Origin: Streptomyces sp. NRRL WC-3618
GTDB lineage: Bacteria; Actinomycetota; Actinomycetes; Streptomycetales; Streptomycetaceae
NCBI RefSeq assembly: GCF_001280005.1
Contig: NZ_LGDW01000455.1
Span: 1-64,000, forward strand
DNA: 64,000 bases
Direction: 5' to 3'
A program made the position numbers and the translations under genes. This document shows positions 20,093 to 31,371 of this stretch, piece by piece (the stretch's first letter is position 1; each line of letters starts with the position of its first letter). The notes below the pieces were generated by a model that was not told the origin of the DNA, searched no databases, and saw only the letters and a program-made list of their open reading frames with translations.

Positions 20093-23000
20093 ATGACGCA
20101 GCCCGCGCTGGCCGACGTACTCCCCCTGACCCCCCTCCAGGAGGGCCTGCTCTTCCACGCCCTGTTCGAGCACGAGCGGGACGCGCCCGACGTGTACGTC
20201 GTCCAGCTGGTCTTCGAACTCGATGGCCCGGTGGACCCCGGACGTCTCCGCGCCGCCGCCCAGTCGCTGCTGGACCGCCACCCGAACCTGCGGGCGGCCT
20301 TCAGGCGACGCCGTGGCGGCCAGCCGGTGCAGGTCGTCCCGCACCGGGCGACACTGCCGTGGGCGCAAGCCGATCTGACCGCTCCGGGCACCGACCTCGA
20401 CAAGGCGTGGGCCGCGCTCCTGGACGAGGACCGGGAGACCGGGTTCGACCCGGTCTCCCCTCCCCTCCTGCGCTGCACCCTGGTGCGCACCGGAGCCGAC
20501 CGGCACCGGCTGCTCGTCACCCATCACCACATCCTGCTCGACGGTTGGTCGGTCTCCGTCCTGCTGCGCGAGCTGATCGCCCTGTACGCGGCCGGCGGCG
20601 CCCCGGCAGCGCTGGCGCCCGTCCCGCCGTACCGCACCTTCCTGCAGTGGCTGGAGCGCCGGGACCGTACCGCAGCCGAGGTCGCCTGGCGGGAGGCTCT
20701 GGCCGACGTGACGGAGCCGACCCGGCTGGCCCCGGACACCCCGACGGCCTCCGCCTCGGGCGCCGCCGGTCTGGCGCAGGCCCGCACGGAGCTGTCGGCG
20801 GAGGCCGGGGCCGCCCTCACGGCACGCGCCCGGAGCCTCGGCGTCACCGTGAACGTCCTCGTCCAGTCCGCCTGGGCGCTCCTCCTGGGCAGGCTGACCG
20901 GCCGCGACGACGTCGTCTTCGGCACCACCGTCTCCGGCCGGCCGCCCGAACTGCCCGGCGTGGAGTCCATGGTCGGCCTGTTCATCAACACCGTCCCGAC
21001 CCGGGTCCGGCTGCGCCCGGCGGACACCCTCGGCCGGCTGCTCCATGACGTCCAGGACACCTACGTCCACCTCCTCGACCACCACCATCTCGGCCTGGCG
21101 GACATCCAGCGGGCGGTCGGTGTCCCGGAGCTGTTCGACACGCTGCTCGTCTTCGAGAACTATCCGGTGGATCCGGCGGCGACGGGCGAGGGCGGTCCGG
21201 GCGCGACCGGCGGGCTCCGTGTCGTCGGTTCGGGCGGACGCGACGCCACGCACTACCCCGTGACCCTCGTCGCCCTCCCCGGCCCCCGGCCCCGTTTCCG
21301 GCTGGCCTACCGCCCCGCGCTGTTCGACGCGGGCTGGGCCGACGCCACGCTCGCCCGTCTGGTGCGGATCCTGGAGGCCATGGCCGCCGACCCGGACCTC
21401 CCGCAGGGCCGCCTGGGCATCCTGGCTCCGGGCGAACTCCCCCGGCGGGCCCAGCTCCCGCCGGCCCCGACCGGAACCCTCCCCGGCCTCTGGTCGGCCC
21501 AGGTCGCGGCCACTCCGGACTCCGACGCCGTACTCGACCGGGGCACCCGGCTCACGTACCGCGAACTGGACGCACGGGCCGAGCAGTTGGCCGCCTGGCT
21601 GACCGATTCCGGTGCGGGCCCCGAGCGCGTCGTGGGCATCGCCCTGCCCCGCACGGCCGAGCTCGTCGTCGCCGTCCTCGCGGTACTCAAGTCCGGCGCC
21701 GCCTATCTGCCCCTCGACCCCGCCTACCCGGCCGAACGACTGGCGTACATCGTCGGCGACGCCCGTCCGGTCGTCGTCCTCACGACCGCTGAAACGGCAG
21801 AAGTACTGCCCGAGGGGACTCCGACGCTCGACGTCGGCGACCAACTGACGAGCCATCAAGCTGCCTGCGGCGCAAGCGAATTGATGCCGGAGAACCTCGC
21901 GTACATCACCTACACCTCCGGTTCCACCGGCCGCCCCAAGGGAGTCCTGGCCACCCACCGCAACGCCGTCGAGTTCGTCGAGTGGACGCACCGCGAGTTC
22001 GGTCGCGACCGGCTGGCCGAGGTGCTGTTCTCGACCTCGCTCAACTTCGACGTGTCGGTGTTCGAGATCTTCTCGCCCCTGCTGTGCGGCGGTCGCGTCG
22101 AGATCGTCGACAGCCTCCTCGCACTCACCGACGGCACCCCTCGGGACGCCGGTCTGATCAGCGGCGTACCCACGGTCCTGGCGGGCGTCCTCGCCGAACG
22201 GCCGGCCGTCGCACCGCACACGGTGGCGCTCGGCGGCGAACCGATCCCCGGACAGCTCCGCGCCGACATCCAGGACGCCTTCCCCGGGGTTCGGCTCGTC
22301 AATTTCTACGGCCCCACCGAGGCGACGATCTACGCCACCGCCTGGCAGTCGGACCCCGGCCCTCGCGACGACTCCGCGCCTCCCATCGGCCACCCGCTCG
22401 CCCGCAACCACGTCCACCTCCTCGATCACGCCCTGCATCCCGTGCCGGACGGGGCGGTCGGCGAGGTGTACGTGGCGGGCGGCGGTCCCGCCCGTGGCTA
22501 CCTCGGCCGCCCGGGTCTCACGGCCGAGCGGTTCGTCGCCGACCCGTTCGGCGCGCCGGGGGCACGCCTGTACCGGACGGGCGACCTCGCTGTCCGTGAC
22601 CCGGACGGGCAACTGCGCTTCCTGGGCAGGGCCGACCATCAGGTGAAGGTGCGGGGCTTCCGTATCGAACTGGGCGAGATCGAGGCCGCACTCGCCACCC
22701 ACCCCGCCGTCGCCGGCGCGGCAGCGACCGTACGGGAGGACGCCCCCGGCGGAAAGCAGCTCGTCGCGTACGTCGTCCTCGCCGAAGGTCGCACCGGGAC
22801 GGAGGCCGGGGAAGAGGCCGGCGCCGTGTCCCCCGACACCGCCGCCCTCCGCGACCACCTCGCCCGCACGCTCCCCGCCCATATGGTCCCCTCGGCGTTC
22901 GTCACCGTCGCGGCCCTCCCCCGCACCGCCAGCGGCAAGCTGGACCGCAAGGCACTGCCCGCCCCCGACGCGGCGCCCGGCATCGCCAAGGCGGCCCCAC

Positions 23001-24046
23001 GCACCGGCACTGAGGAGACACTGCGCGGCATCTTCGCCGAGGTCCTCGGGCTCGAACCGGCCCAAGTCGGCGTCCATGACGGCTTCTTCGACCTCGGCGG
23101 CCACTCACTGCTCGCCCCCCGCCTGACCTCGCGCATCCGCGCCGAACTCGGCACCGACCTGCCGCTGCGCGTCCTCTTCGACACCCCGACCGTGGCGGCG
23201 CTGGCCCGCAGGACGGCCGAAGGCGACCGCCCCGTCGAGGCGGGCGCGGCTCCGCTGGGCCCGCTGCTCCCGCTGCGCACCCGTGGTCATCGCGAGCCCC
23301 TCTTCTGCCTCCCGCCGGCCTCCGGCCTGTCCTGGGGCTTCGCCGGACTCGCCCGCCACCTGGCCACGGACCGCCCGCTGTACGGTCTGCAGTCCCGGGG
23401 GCTGATCCCGGGACAGGAACCGGCCGGGACCCTCGCCGAGGTGGTCGCCGAGCACACCGCCCGTATCCGCGAGATCCAGCCGCACGGCCCGTACCACCTG
23501 CTCGGCTACTCCATGGGCGGCCTGGTGGCGTACGAGGTGGCCGTCGGCCTCCAGGCGGCCGGGGAACAGGTCGCGCTGCTCGCGCTGCTCGACGCGTTTC
23601 CCGGGGCCTGGACCGCGCAGGGCCCCGCTCCGTCCGACCGCCCGGCCCTGCTGCGCAGCCTCCTCGCCATCCTCGGCCGCCCGGTGGACGAGGCCGAGGA
23701 CGAGCCCCTCACCGACACACGGTTCGCGGAGCTGGTCCGCCGCGTGCCCGACATGCCCGGAAGCCTCGCCGACGCCGAACTCGCCGCCCTGGTCGAGGTG
23801 ACGGCGGGCAACCGGCGCCTGCTGGGCGAGTTCGCCCCGACGTCCTACGACGGTGACCTGCTGTTCTTCACCGCCGCACAGGATCCCGACGCGCTCCCCG
23901 ACCGGTACGGCGCCTGGCAGCCGTACGTCGAGGGCCGCGTCGTCAACCACGACATCCCCTGCACGCACGGCGAGATGACCCGGCCCACGTCACTGGACCG
24001 CATCGGCCCGGTGCTGGACACCCACCTCAGGAGGAACCAGGCATGA
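20093..24046 (+). CDS. NRPS, termination module 5 (C-A-T-TE)
   Basis: 1317 residues. C5 about 1-440 opens with the DCL signature [13 protein letters not shown] and carries HHILLDG (His146), as expected after an E domain. A5 about 460-950 (A3 core near 607) belongs to the subgroup with [10 protein letters not shown] and LISGVP; the pocket I read is D-V-F-S-A-G-F-I-Y-K, which I cannot assign. T5 (Ser1005, GGHS) is followed by a type I thioesterase with GYSMGG (Ser1140) and a C-terminal His1292, which will release the pentapeptide by hydrolysis or cyclisation. Its TGA overlaps the ATG of the MbtH gene (ATGA). Confidence 0.92.
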   Translation: MTQPALADVLPLTPLQEGLLFHALFEHERDAPDVYVVQLVFELDGPVDPGRLRAAAQSLLDRHPNLRAAFRRRRGGQPVQVVPHRATLPWAQADLTAPGTDLDKAWAALLDEDRETGFDPVSPPLLRCTLVRTGADRHRLLVTHHHILLDGWSVSVLLRELIALYAAGGAPAALAPVPPYRTFLQWLERRDRTAAEVAWREALADVTEPTRLAPDTPTASASGAAGLAQARTELSAEAGAALTARARSLGVTVNVLVQSAWALLLGRLTGRDDVVFGTTVSGRPPELPGVESMVGLFINTVPTRVRLRPADTLGRLLHDVQDTYVHLLDHHHLGLADIQRAVGVPELFDTLLVFENYPVDPAATGEGGPGATGGLRVVGSGGRDATHYPVTLVALPGPRPRFRLAYRPALFDAGWADATLARLVRILEAMAADPDLPQGRLGILAPGELPRRAQLPPAPTGTLPGLWSAQVAATPDSDAVLDRGTRLTYRELDARAEQLAAWLTDSGAGPERVVGIALPRTAELVVAVLAVLKSGAAYLPLDPAYPAERLAYIVGDARPVVVLTTAETAEVLPEGTPTLDVGDQLTSHQAACGASELMPENLAYITYTSGSTGRPKGVLATHRNAVEFVEWTHREFGRDRLAEVLFSTSLNFDVSVFEIFSPLLCGGRVEIVDSLLALTDGTPRDAGLISGVPTVLAGVLAERPAVAPHTVALGGEPIPGQLRADIQDAFPGVRLVNFYGPTEATIYATAWQSDPGPRDDSAPPIGHPLARNHVHLLDHALHPVPDGAVGEVYVAGGGPARGYLGRPGLTAERFVADPFGAPGARLYRTGDLAVRDPDGQLRFLGRADHQVKVRGFRIELGEIEAALATHPAVAGAAATVREDAPGGKQLVAYVVLAEGRTGTEAGEEAGAVSPDTAALRDHLARTLPAHMVPSAFVTVAALPRTASGKLDRKALPAPDAAPGIAKAAPRTGTEETLRGIFAEVLGLEPAQVGVHDGFFDLGGHSLLAPRLTSRIRAELGTDLPLRVLFDTPTVAALARRTAEGDRPVEAGAAPLGPLLPLRTRGHREPLFCLPPASGLSWGFAGLARHLATDRPLYGLQSRGLIPGQEPAGTLAEVVAEHTARIREIQPHGPYHLLGYSMGGLVAYEVAVGLQAAGEQVALLALLDAFPGAWTAQGPAPSDRPALLRSLLAILGRPVDEAEDEPLTDTRFAELVRRVPDMPGSLADAELAALVEVTAGNRRLLGEFAPTSYDGDLLFFTAAQDPDALPDRYGAWQPYVEGRVVNHDIPCTHGEMTRPTSLDRIGPVLDTHLRRNQA

Positions 24047-24255
24047 CCACCAACCCCTTCGACGACGACAGCATCGAGCATTTCGTCCTGGTGAACGACG
24101 AGGGCCAGCACTCCCTGTGGCCCGCCTTCGCCGATGTCCCGGCCGGCTGGACCGTCGTCCACGGCCGGGCGAGCCGCCAGTCGTGCCTGGACCACGTCGG
24201 CGAGCAGTGGACCGACATGCGCCCCAAGAGCCTGATCGAGGCCATGGGCCGGTGA
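24043..24255 (+). CDS. MbtH-like NRPS accessory protein
   Basis: 70 residues with the family hallmarks NPFDDD, SLWPAF, W-T-V-V-H-G and [14 protein letters not shown]; the three conserved tryptophans are present. MbtH proteins bind A domains and are often needed for their solubility and activity. It is coupled on both sides: its ATG overlaps the stop of the termination NRPS, and its stop overlaps a GTG that could start the thioesterase. It probably serves the A domains of this locus, including the free-standing one. Confidence 0.95.
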   Translation: MTTNPFDDDSIEHFVLVNDEGQHSLWPAFADVPAGWTVVHGRASRQSCLDHVGEQWTDMRPKSLIEAMGR

Positions 24256-24332
24256 GCGCGGACGCCACGAAGAGATCCCAGCGGACAGTGAAGACAGCGA
24301 AGACAGAAAAGACCAAGGAGACTCCGACGGCC

Positions 24333-25040
24333 ATGCCTGACACGATCAAGCTGGTGTGCCTTCCCTACGCGGGGGCGGGCGCCTCGTTCTACCGGCCCTG
24401 GACCGCCCTCGCGGGGGACGCGCTGGAGATCGTCGCGCTGCAACTGCCGGGCCGGGAACGGCTGATCGACGAGGAGCCCTACCGGGACGTCCACCGGGCC
24501 GTCGACGGACTCCTCGCGCAACTGCGGGAGCGTCTCGGCGAAAACGGCGGCCGGGTGGCCCTCTTCGGGCACAGCCTGGGCGCCGTGCTCGCGTACGAAC
24601 TCGCTCATCGGCTGGCCGCCGAGCCCGGCGTCGAGCCGCTGCACCTGTTCGTCAGCGGGGCCCCGGCACCCGGCCAGGCGCGCGCAGAGCGAGCCAGCGG
24701 ACTGTCCGACGACGAATTCCTCGCCCGCGTGGGCGAGTTCGCGGGCTACCGCCATGCCGCCTTCGACGACCCGGAGATGCGCGAACTGCTGCTGCCCACC
24801 CTGCGCGCCGACGTCGAGATGCACGAGAACCACACCCCCTCGACCGAACTCCCCCTGGACATGCCCCTCACGGTCGTCCGGGGCGCGGACGACGAACTGG
24901 TCGGCCACGACGAAGCCGGGTCCTGGAACAAGGCGACCAGCCGCGACTTCGCGTACGTGGAGCTGCCCGGCGGCCATATGTACCTGACCGACGCTGCGCC
25001 CGCCCTCGTCGACGTCATCGCCTCGTCACTGGTCTCTTGA
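24333..25040 (+). CDS. Type II thioesterase (alpha/beta hydrolase)
   Basis: 235 residues from ATG 24333, preceded by AAGGAG; an alternative GTG at 24252 overlapping the MbtH stop would add 27 low-complexity Lys/Thr-rich residues. Motifs: LPYAGAGASFYRPW, GHSLG nucleophile elbow (Ser81) and GGHMYL with the catalytic His, all typical of TEII editing enzymes that clear misacylated carrier proteins. Because module 4 lacks an A domain and a separate A-T protein exists, a second possible job is moving the aminoacyl group between carrier proteins, as SyrC does in syringomycin biosynthesis. The sequence alone does not separate the two roles; editing is the default. Confidence 0.88.
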   Translation: MPDTIKLVCLPYAGAGASFYRPWTALAGDALEIVALQLPGRERLIDEEPYRDVHRAVDGLLAQLRERLGENGGRVALFGHSLGAVLAYELAHRLAAEPGVEPLHLFVSGAPAPGQARAERASGLSDDEFLARVGEFAGYRHAAFDDPEMRELLLPTLRADVEMHENHTPSTELPLDMPLTVVRGADDELVGHDEAGSWNKATSRDFAYVELPGGHMYLTDAAPALVDVIASSLVS

Positions 25041-25051
25041 AGGAGTTCCCC

Positions 25052-25876
25052 ATGCGTCTGCACGGCAAGTCGGTCCTCGTCACCGGCGCCGCCCGAGGAC
25101 TGGGCCGGGCCGCGGCGGTCGCGTGTGCCGCCGAGGGCGCGGACCTCACGCTGCTGGACATCTGCGCCGACCTGCCCGGGGTGCCCTACCCGCTGGGCAC
25201 CCCGGGCCAGTTGGAGCACACCGCTGACCTGTGCCGGGAGGCCGGTGCGGCCGTCCTCACCACGGTGGCCGACATCCGCGATCTGCGCGCCGTGCGGGAG
25301 GCGGTGGGCCGCGCCGAGGACCGGTTCGGCCGGATCGATGTCGCCGTCAACAACGCGGGCATCGCCGCGCCCTCCGGCAAGCCGGTGCACGAGATCGACG
25401 AGGACGAGTGGTCCCTGATGATCGACGTGGACCTCTCCGGGGCCTGGCGGGTGATCCGCGAGGCCGGGAGGGCGATGAGCGCCCGGCGCGGCGGCAGCAT
25501 CGTGAACGTCGCTTCCACCGCCGGGCTCGTCGGCTACCGGCACTTCGCCGGATACGTCGCCGCCAAGCACGCCGTCGTCGGCCTGACCAAGGCCGCCGCT
25601 CTCGACTACGCGCCGACGAAGGTCCGCGTGAACGCGGTCTGCCCGGGGTCGGTGCGGGACGACGCGTGGGCCGAGGGCCGCATGCTCGCCGAGATCGCCA
25701 GGGCGCTGGAGGTGCCGGTCCACGAGCACGAGAAGACCTTCGTCGAGGCGCAGCCCATGAACGCGCTGATCGAGCCCGAGGACGTCGCCGCCGCGATCGT
25801 CTTCCTGGCCTCGGACGAGTCCCGGCAGATCACCGGGTCGGTCCTGACCGTCGACGGCGGGTTCAGCGTCCGCTGA
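25052..25876 (+). CDS. Short-chain dehydrogenase, mycofactocin-linked type
   Basis: 274 residues, ATG 25052 with AAGGAG just upstream. Classical SDR: TGAARGLG cofactor loop (11-18), NNAG (100-103), Ser155 and Y168-V-A-A-K172. After beta-strand 2 it carries the insertion LLDICADLPGVPYPLGTP (about 34-51), which I recognise from SDRs of the mycofactocin-associated/carveol dehydrogenase group, whose NAD is bound non-exchangeably. That assignment is from memory. It lies between the thioesterase and the Thr-type A-T gene, so oxidation of the beta-hydroxyl of carrier-bound threonine, as NovJ/NovK oxidise beta-hydroxytyrosine on NovH, is an attractive inference. Confidence 0.85.
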   Translation: MRLHGKSVLVTGAARGLGRAAAVACAAEGADLTLLDICADLPGVPYPLGTPGQLEHTADLCREAGAAVLTTVADIRDLRAVREAVGRAEDRFGRIDVAVNNAGIAAPSGKPVHEIDEDEWSLMIDVDLSGAWRVIREAGRAMSARRGGSIVNVASTAGLVGYRHFAGYVAAKHAVVGLTKAAALDYAPTKVRVNAVCPGSVRDDAWAEGRMLAEIARALEVPVHEHEKTFVEAQPMNALIEPEDVAAAIVFLASDESRQITGSVLTVDGGFSVR

Positions 25877-25928
25877 GCCCGGCACCCCCCAAGCACCGAG
25901 TACCGAGTACCAAGGAGTAGTACGGCCC

Positions 25929-28568
25929 GTGTGCGCCTCACTGCCCGATCCCGCCCGCTGTCACGCGATCCGCGTCCGGTCGGCCCACGTCCCGGAGTCC
26001 GTCGGCGATCAAGGGCTGTGGATCGAGGACGTACCCGTTGCGGCCTCGGACCCCCTCGCCGAGCGCCGCCGGGCCACCGAACTCGCCCGTGCGACCCACG
26101 ACATACGCAGGGTCCTGCTCCGGTACGCCGACGGGGTGTCCGATCTGATCGTCGTGCGCCGACGCGGCCACCACGACGGTACGTCGGTGGACCGGCCGCC
26201 CTTCGCGTCCCCTCCCGCCTGGGGTCTGGGCGGCGACGGCCCTGCCGCCGGCTTCTCCGTCCCCCTGAACCGCCAAGGGGACGAGGCGAGTTGGCTCACG
26301 GCGCTGGCGGTCACCCTGCGCCGCTACGACGCTGAAACCGACGCCGGCACCGACACGCAGCGGGTCATCGGCACGGACCACGGCGGCCTCACCGTCGCAC
26401 CGGCGGCCACGCTCGGCGAGTCGAAACCCTCCCCGGCGACGGGCCCTGCCCTCACGGGCCTGCTCTTCGGCACGCGGGACGCGGAAGGAGCGGGCGAGGG
26501 TGCGGTCCAGTACGTGCCGTGCCTCGCGCCGCCGTTCCCCCTCACCCTCTCCGTCTTCCGGGACTCAGGCGGGTGGCGGCTGCGCTGCGACCATCTGAGC
26601 AGTCACTTCTCGGCGGAGATCGCCGCACAGTTCGTACGGCACGTGACGCACGTACACGAGCAGGTACTGAACCGTCCGCACACTCCGCCGGACGACGTCG
26701 AGCTGCTCGACGAGGCGGAGCGCGCCCGGACGGTGGCGCTCGGCCGCCCGTCCCGCGTACCGGCCGCCACCGCCCCCGCGAGCGTGCCCGGCCGGCTCGA
26801 CCGGATCGTGGCGGCGACGCCGGACCGCGTCGCCCTGACCGACGGCGCCACTGCCTTGACGTACCGCGAACTCGACGAGCGGGCCGACCTGTTGGCAGCC
26901 AGGCTACGGGCGCTCGGAGTGGTCGGCGCCGACCGGGTGGGCGTCTGCCTTGAGCGCTCCGCCGAACTCGTCGTCGTCCTGCTCGCCGTCCTGAAGGCCG
27001 GCGCGACCTATGTGCCCCTGGACCCCGCCTACCCGGCGGACCGGCTCGCCCACTCGGCACGGGACGCGGAGCTGGGCGTGGTGATCACCCGGAGCCCGGA
27101 CTTCCCCGCCGTGGCGGACTGCGTACGGGTGACGCCGGACGAACTGGCGGACGCCCGGACGCCCAAGGAGCAGGCGAACCGTCCCGCCCCTTCGCCGGAC
27201 GACGCCGCCTACGTCATCTACACGTCCGGCTCCACCGGCCGGCCCAAGGGCGTCGTCGTGCCGCACCGCAATGTGATCGCCCTGGTCGACGCGACCCGTG
27301 ACGAGTACGGGCTCGGTGAGGCGGACGTGTGGACGTGGTTCCACTCCAGCGCCTTCGACTTCTCGGTGTGGGAGATCTGGGGCTGTCTGCTGACCGGCGG
27401 ACGGCTGGTCGTGGTGCCCTACTCCGTGTCCCGCGAGCCGGACCGCTTCCGTGATCTCCTCGTCGCCGAGCGGGTCACCGTGCTCAGCCAGACCCCGTCG
27501 GCCTTCGCCCAGCTCCTGGACGTCGATCACACCGAAGCCGTCGTGCGGCTCGTCGTCCTCGGCGGTGAGCCGGTGGACGCGCGCATGCTGCTGCCCTGGT
27601 TCGACCGGCACCCCGAGCGGCTGTGCCGGGTCGTGAACATGTTCGGCATCACGGAGACCACCGTCCACGTCACCGAGCAGACCCTCACCCGGAAACTGGC
27701 CCTGGCCGCCACCCGTTCCGTGGGGCGCGCACTGCCCGGCTGGCACCTGTACGTGCTGGACCCGGCGGGACGGCTGCTGCCGCCGGGGGTGGCCGGTGAG
27801 ATCTGCGTCGGCGGTGCGGGGGTGGCACTCGGCTACCTGGGCCAGGAGGAGTTGACGGCGCGGCGGTTCGTGCCTGACCCGTTCGCCGGTGGCGTGCTGT
27901 ACCGCAGCGGTGACCTGGGGCGGCTTCGGCCCGACGGGCGGCTCGAGCACCTCGGGCGGATCGACAGCCAGGTGAAGATCCGTGGTTTCCGGATCGAACT
28001 CGACGAGATCCGCTCCGTTCTGCTGGAGGACCCCGCCGTGCGGACGGCGGCCGTCGTGGTGCGCCGCGACGACCCGGCCGACGCCGCCACGGCCAGGATC
28101 GACGCGTACGTCGTCCTGTCGCCCGGTGGCGACCCCGGCGCCGTCCGCGAGCGGGCGTCGGGCATCCTGCCCGAGCACATGCTCCCGGCCGCGGTGACCG
28201 CGCTGGACACGCTGCCCCTGACCCCCAACGGCAAACTGGACGCCGCACGGCTTCCCGCACCGGCCGCCCGCATGCCTCGGCAACCGGGCGCGGCCCGTGA
28301 AGCGGACGCTGCGGACGACCTCACCGCGAGCCTGACGGAGATCTGGAGCGAGGTGCTGGGCGTGCCTGTCGGCCTGGACGACGACTTCTTCGAGCTGGGC
28401 GGCAACTCCCTGTTCGCCGTCCGTATCGGCGCGGCCCTGCGCGCCCGGGGTCTGCCGTCCCTGCGCCTGCGGGAGCTGTACCGTCACCCGACCGTCCGGG
28501 CAACGGCCGCCGGCCTCGGCGCGGCCGACGTTCCCCACGCCGACCCGGCAACGGCTTCGGCCGGCTGA
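25929..28568 (+). CDS. Free-standing NRPS A-T protein, Thr-type, with C-domain remnant
   Basis: 879 residues from GTG 25929, with AAGGAG about 12 bases upstream. Residues about 290-790 form an A domain (A3 core near 431) and about 795-860 a T domain (Ser827 in GGNS). Pocket residues D-F-W-S-V-G-M-V-H-K are a threonine-type code. The first about 280 residues have no HHxxxDG motif; their end (PFPLTLSVFRDSGGWRLRCDHLSSHFS) resembles the C-terminal end of a C domain, so this looks like a decayed condensation domain. No thioesterase, E or intact C domain. It probably provides the residue for the A-less module 4, either by charging that T domain directly or through its own T domain. A terminator follows. 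Confidence 0.9.
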   Translation: MCASLPDPARCHAIRVRSAHVPESVGDQGLWIEDVPVAASDPLAERRRATELARATHDIRRVLLRYADGVSDLIVVRRRGHHDGTSVDRPPFASPPAWGLGGDGPAAGFSVPLNRQGDEASWLTALAVTLRRYDAETDAGTDTQRVIGTDHGGLTVAPAATLGESKPSPATGPALTGLLFGTRDAEGAGEGAVQYVPCLAPPFPLTLSVFRDSGGWRLRCDHLSSHFSAEIAAQFVRHVTHVHEQVLNRPHTPPDDVELLDEAERARTVALGRPSRVPAATAPASVPGRLDRIVAATPDRVALTDGATALTYRELDERADLLAARLRALGVVGADRVGVCLERSAELVVVLLAVLKAGATYVPLDPAYPADRLAHSARDAELGVVITRSPDFPAVADCVRVTPDELADARTPKEQANRPAPSPDDAAYVIYTSGSTGRPKGVVVPHRNVIALVDATRDEYGLGEADVWTWFHSSAFDFSVWEIWGCLLTGGRLVVVPYSVSREPDRFRDLLVAERVTVLSQTPSAFAQLLDVDHTEAVVRLVVLGGEPVDARMLLPWFDRHPERLCRVVNMFGITETTVHVTEQTLTRKLALAATRSVGRALPGWHLYVLDPAGRLLPPGVAGEICVGGAGVALGYLGQEELTARRFVPDPFAGGVLYRSGDLGRLRPDGRLEHLGRIDSQVKIRGFRIELDEIRSVLLEDPAVRTAAVVVRRDDPADAATARIDAYVVLSPGGDPGAVRERASGILPEHMLPAAVTALDTLPLTPNGKLDAARLPAPAARMPRQPGAAREADAADDLTASLTEIWSEVLGVPVGLDDDFFELGGNSLFAVRIGAALRARGLPSLRLRELYRHPTVRATAAGLGAADVPHADPATASAG

Positions 28569-28630
28569 GGCCCGGCAGGAGCAGGCCACCGATTACCCCC
28601 ATCCCAGGGTGTGCCGGGTGCACCGCCGAC

Positions 28631-28661
28631 GGAACCCCAGCCGACGCACGGCTGGGGTTCC
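28631..28661. terminator. Intrinsic-type terminator ending the NRPS operon
   Basis: Perfect 13-bp inverted repeat (28631-28643 with 28649-28661) around a 5-base loop, between the converging A-T gene and GH62 gene. No U-tract, as usual in Streptomyces. It can serve both strands. Confidence 0.85.
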
Positions 28662-28704
28662 TTGAGGTGGCGTGTACCGGTCAGTCGGTCAGCGGATCAG
28701 CGGA

Positions 28705-30246
<1,542 letters not shown>

Positions 30247-30368
30247 TCAAGAAACAGTGCTGATGGGGCCATGACATACACATCCCACGGGATGCTCCTT
30301 GCGGCTCGTCCGTTGCGGTGGGCGTGACTCGGCGGCGCACTTGCTGTGCGAGTGGGGCGGCTCGGACA

Positions 30369-30386
30369 TGTTCGCGATGTCGAACA
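30369..30386. promoter_or_regulatory. Inverted repeat upstream of the arabinofuranosidase gene
   Basis: TGTTCG (30369-30374) and CGAACA (30381-30386) form a perfect 6+6 palindrome with a 6-base spacer, about 240 bases upstream of the GH62 start. It could be a sugar-responsive operator. The rest of the 30130-30561 gap holds no gene I can support. Confidence 0.4.
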
Positions 30387-30473
30387 CAGCTCGAAGTGTC
30401 GGGCAATTTGGATGATAGGGAACCGGTGAGCGACGTCAATACTTCTCGCATGATTCGCGATCGGGTCCGAAAC

Positions 30474-30493
30474 ATTCGATGAGATTCGATGAG
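30474..30493. repeat. Tandem pair of a 10-bp unit
   Basis: ATTCGATGAG occurs twice back to back between the GH62 promoter region and the hemerythrin remnant. Two abutting 10-bp units put the same face of the helix towards a bound protein, so an operator is possible; chance duplication is equally plausible. Confidence 0.5.
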
Positions 30494-30561
30494 CTGAAGG
30501 AGACCGGATCAAGCCGATCGCATGGCCGGGTCCCGCGGCGCACGAGACGTATGGCCCGCAC

Positions 30562-30927
30562 TCAGGAGAGTGGGCGCGGCCCAGCAGCCGACTCCAGCTG
30601 GTGGTCTCGCCGCAACTCCTCCAGCACAGGGCGCAGTTCGGGGAACTGCTCGGCCACCTTGGAGAACGCCACATCGTTTTCGCCGTTGTGGTGGCGGTCC
30701 CATGCCGAACAGAAGGTCAGGCAGTGGGTCCGCAACTCCCGGACTCGCGTGCCGCCTTCGAGATAGGCGTCGACGTTCTGACGCAGTGCTGCGAGCTCCT
30801 CGCGGAGCCAGATGTGTACTTCGATCAACTGGTTGCCGACGCCGTCAGGCGCTCGTGGGATTGCACCAAGGCTGTTCCGTAAGCTTCGACGCCGCCATGC
30901 CCTCGACGGTCTCTTCGCCAGGTGCAC
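30562..30927 (-). pseudogene. Truncated hemerythrin (HHE)-domain gene
   Basis: 121 codons. The middle matches hemerythrin-like proteins of actinobacteria: QLIEVHIWLREELAALRQNVDAYLEGG, ELRTHCLTFCSAWDRHHNGEN and FPELRPVLEELRRDHQ. Relatives continue for about 60-80 more residues after RRDHQ with another helix that contributes metal ligands; here the reading turns into an unrelated tail (LESAAGPRPLS) and stops. The usual HTGED ligand block reads HNGEN. This is probably a decayed gene, although a short functional version cannot be excluded. Confidence 0.6.
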
Positions 30928-31047
30928 GCGACGCTGATCCGATGTCCTACCAACGACATAAACGATCTGTCAACGCCCGTCAGTACCCCGAACGCACCTC
31001 GGCCGCCCCCGAGTGTCGGTAACTCTCTCGAAGGGCGGCCGGCGCGG

Positions 31048-31371
31048 TCACTCCCCGGTGTCGTCCAGATCCACGAGCTTCTCGAAGAAGAACTCGTGCT
31101 TCAGGAACGACACGTCGTATTCGTGACCCGGATACGGCGGGATCAGCTGAGCCGCCTGGAACAGGCGCCACCCGTCGCACAGGGCGGCCAGGCCGGTCTC
31201 GTACGGAGGCTCGTCACTGTCGCCCGTGGTGGGGGACGTGCGGCCGGTGCCGTCGTAAATCGACCAGCCGACGACCGGGGAGTCCAGGGCCGACGTGGCC
31301 AGGTACAGCACCAGCACCCGCTGGCGGACCGCGGAGGCGGTCGAGGTCGGGGCAGGGGTGATCGTGGTCAT
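31048..31371 (-). CDS. Conserved hypothetical protein coupled to PhyH oxygenase
   Basis: 107 residues; ATG 31371 overlaps the stop of the upstream oxygenase gene (ATGA). Acidic, no signal peptide or membrane segment, with a conserved-looking core (VLYLATSALDSPVVGWSIYDG, PPYPGHEYDVSFLKHEFFFEKLVDLDD). I recognise it as a Streptomyces hypothetical family, without known function. Tight coupling suggests it works with the oxygenase, perhaps as a partner or substrate-handling subunit (inference). Confidence 0.75.
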   Translation of the reverse strand: MTTITPAPTSTASAVRQRVLVLYLATSALDSPVVGWSIYDGTGRTSPTTGDSDEPPYETGLAALCDGWRLFQAAQLIPPYPGHEYDVSFLKHEFFFEKLVDLDDTGE

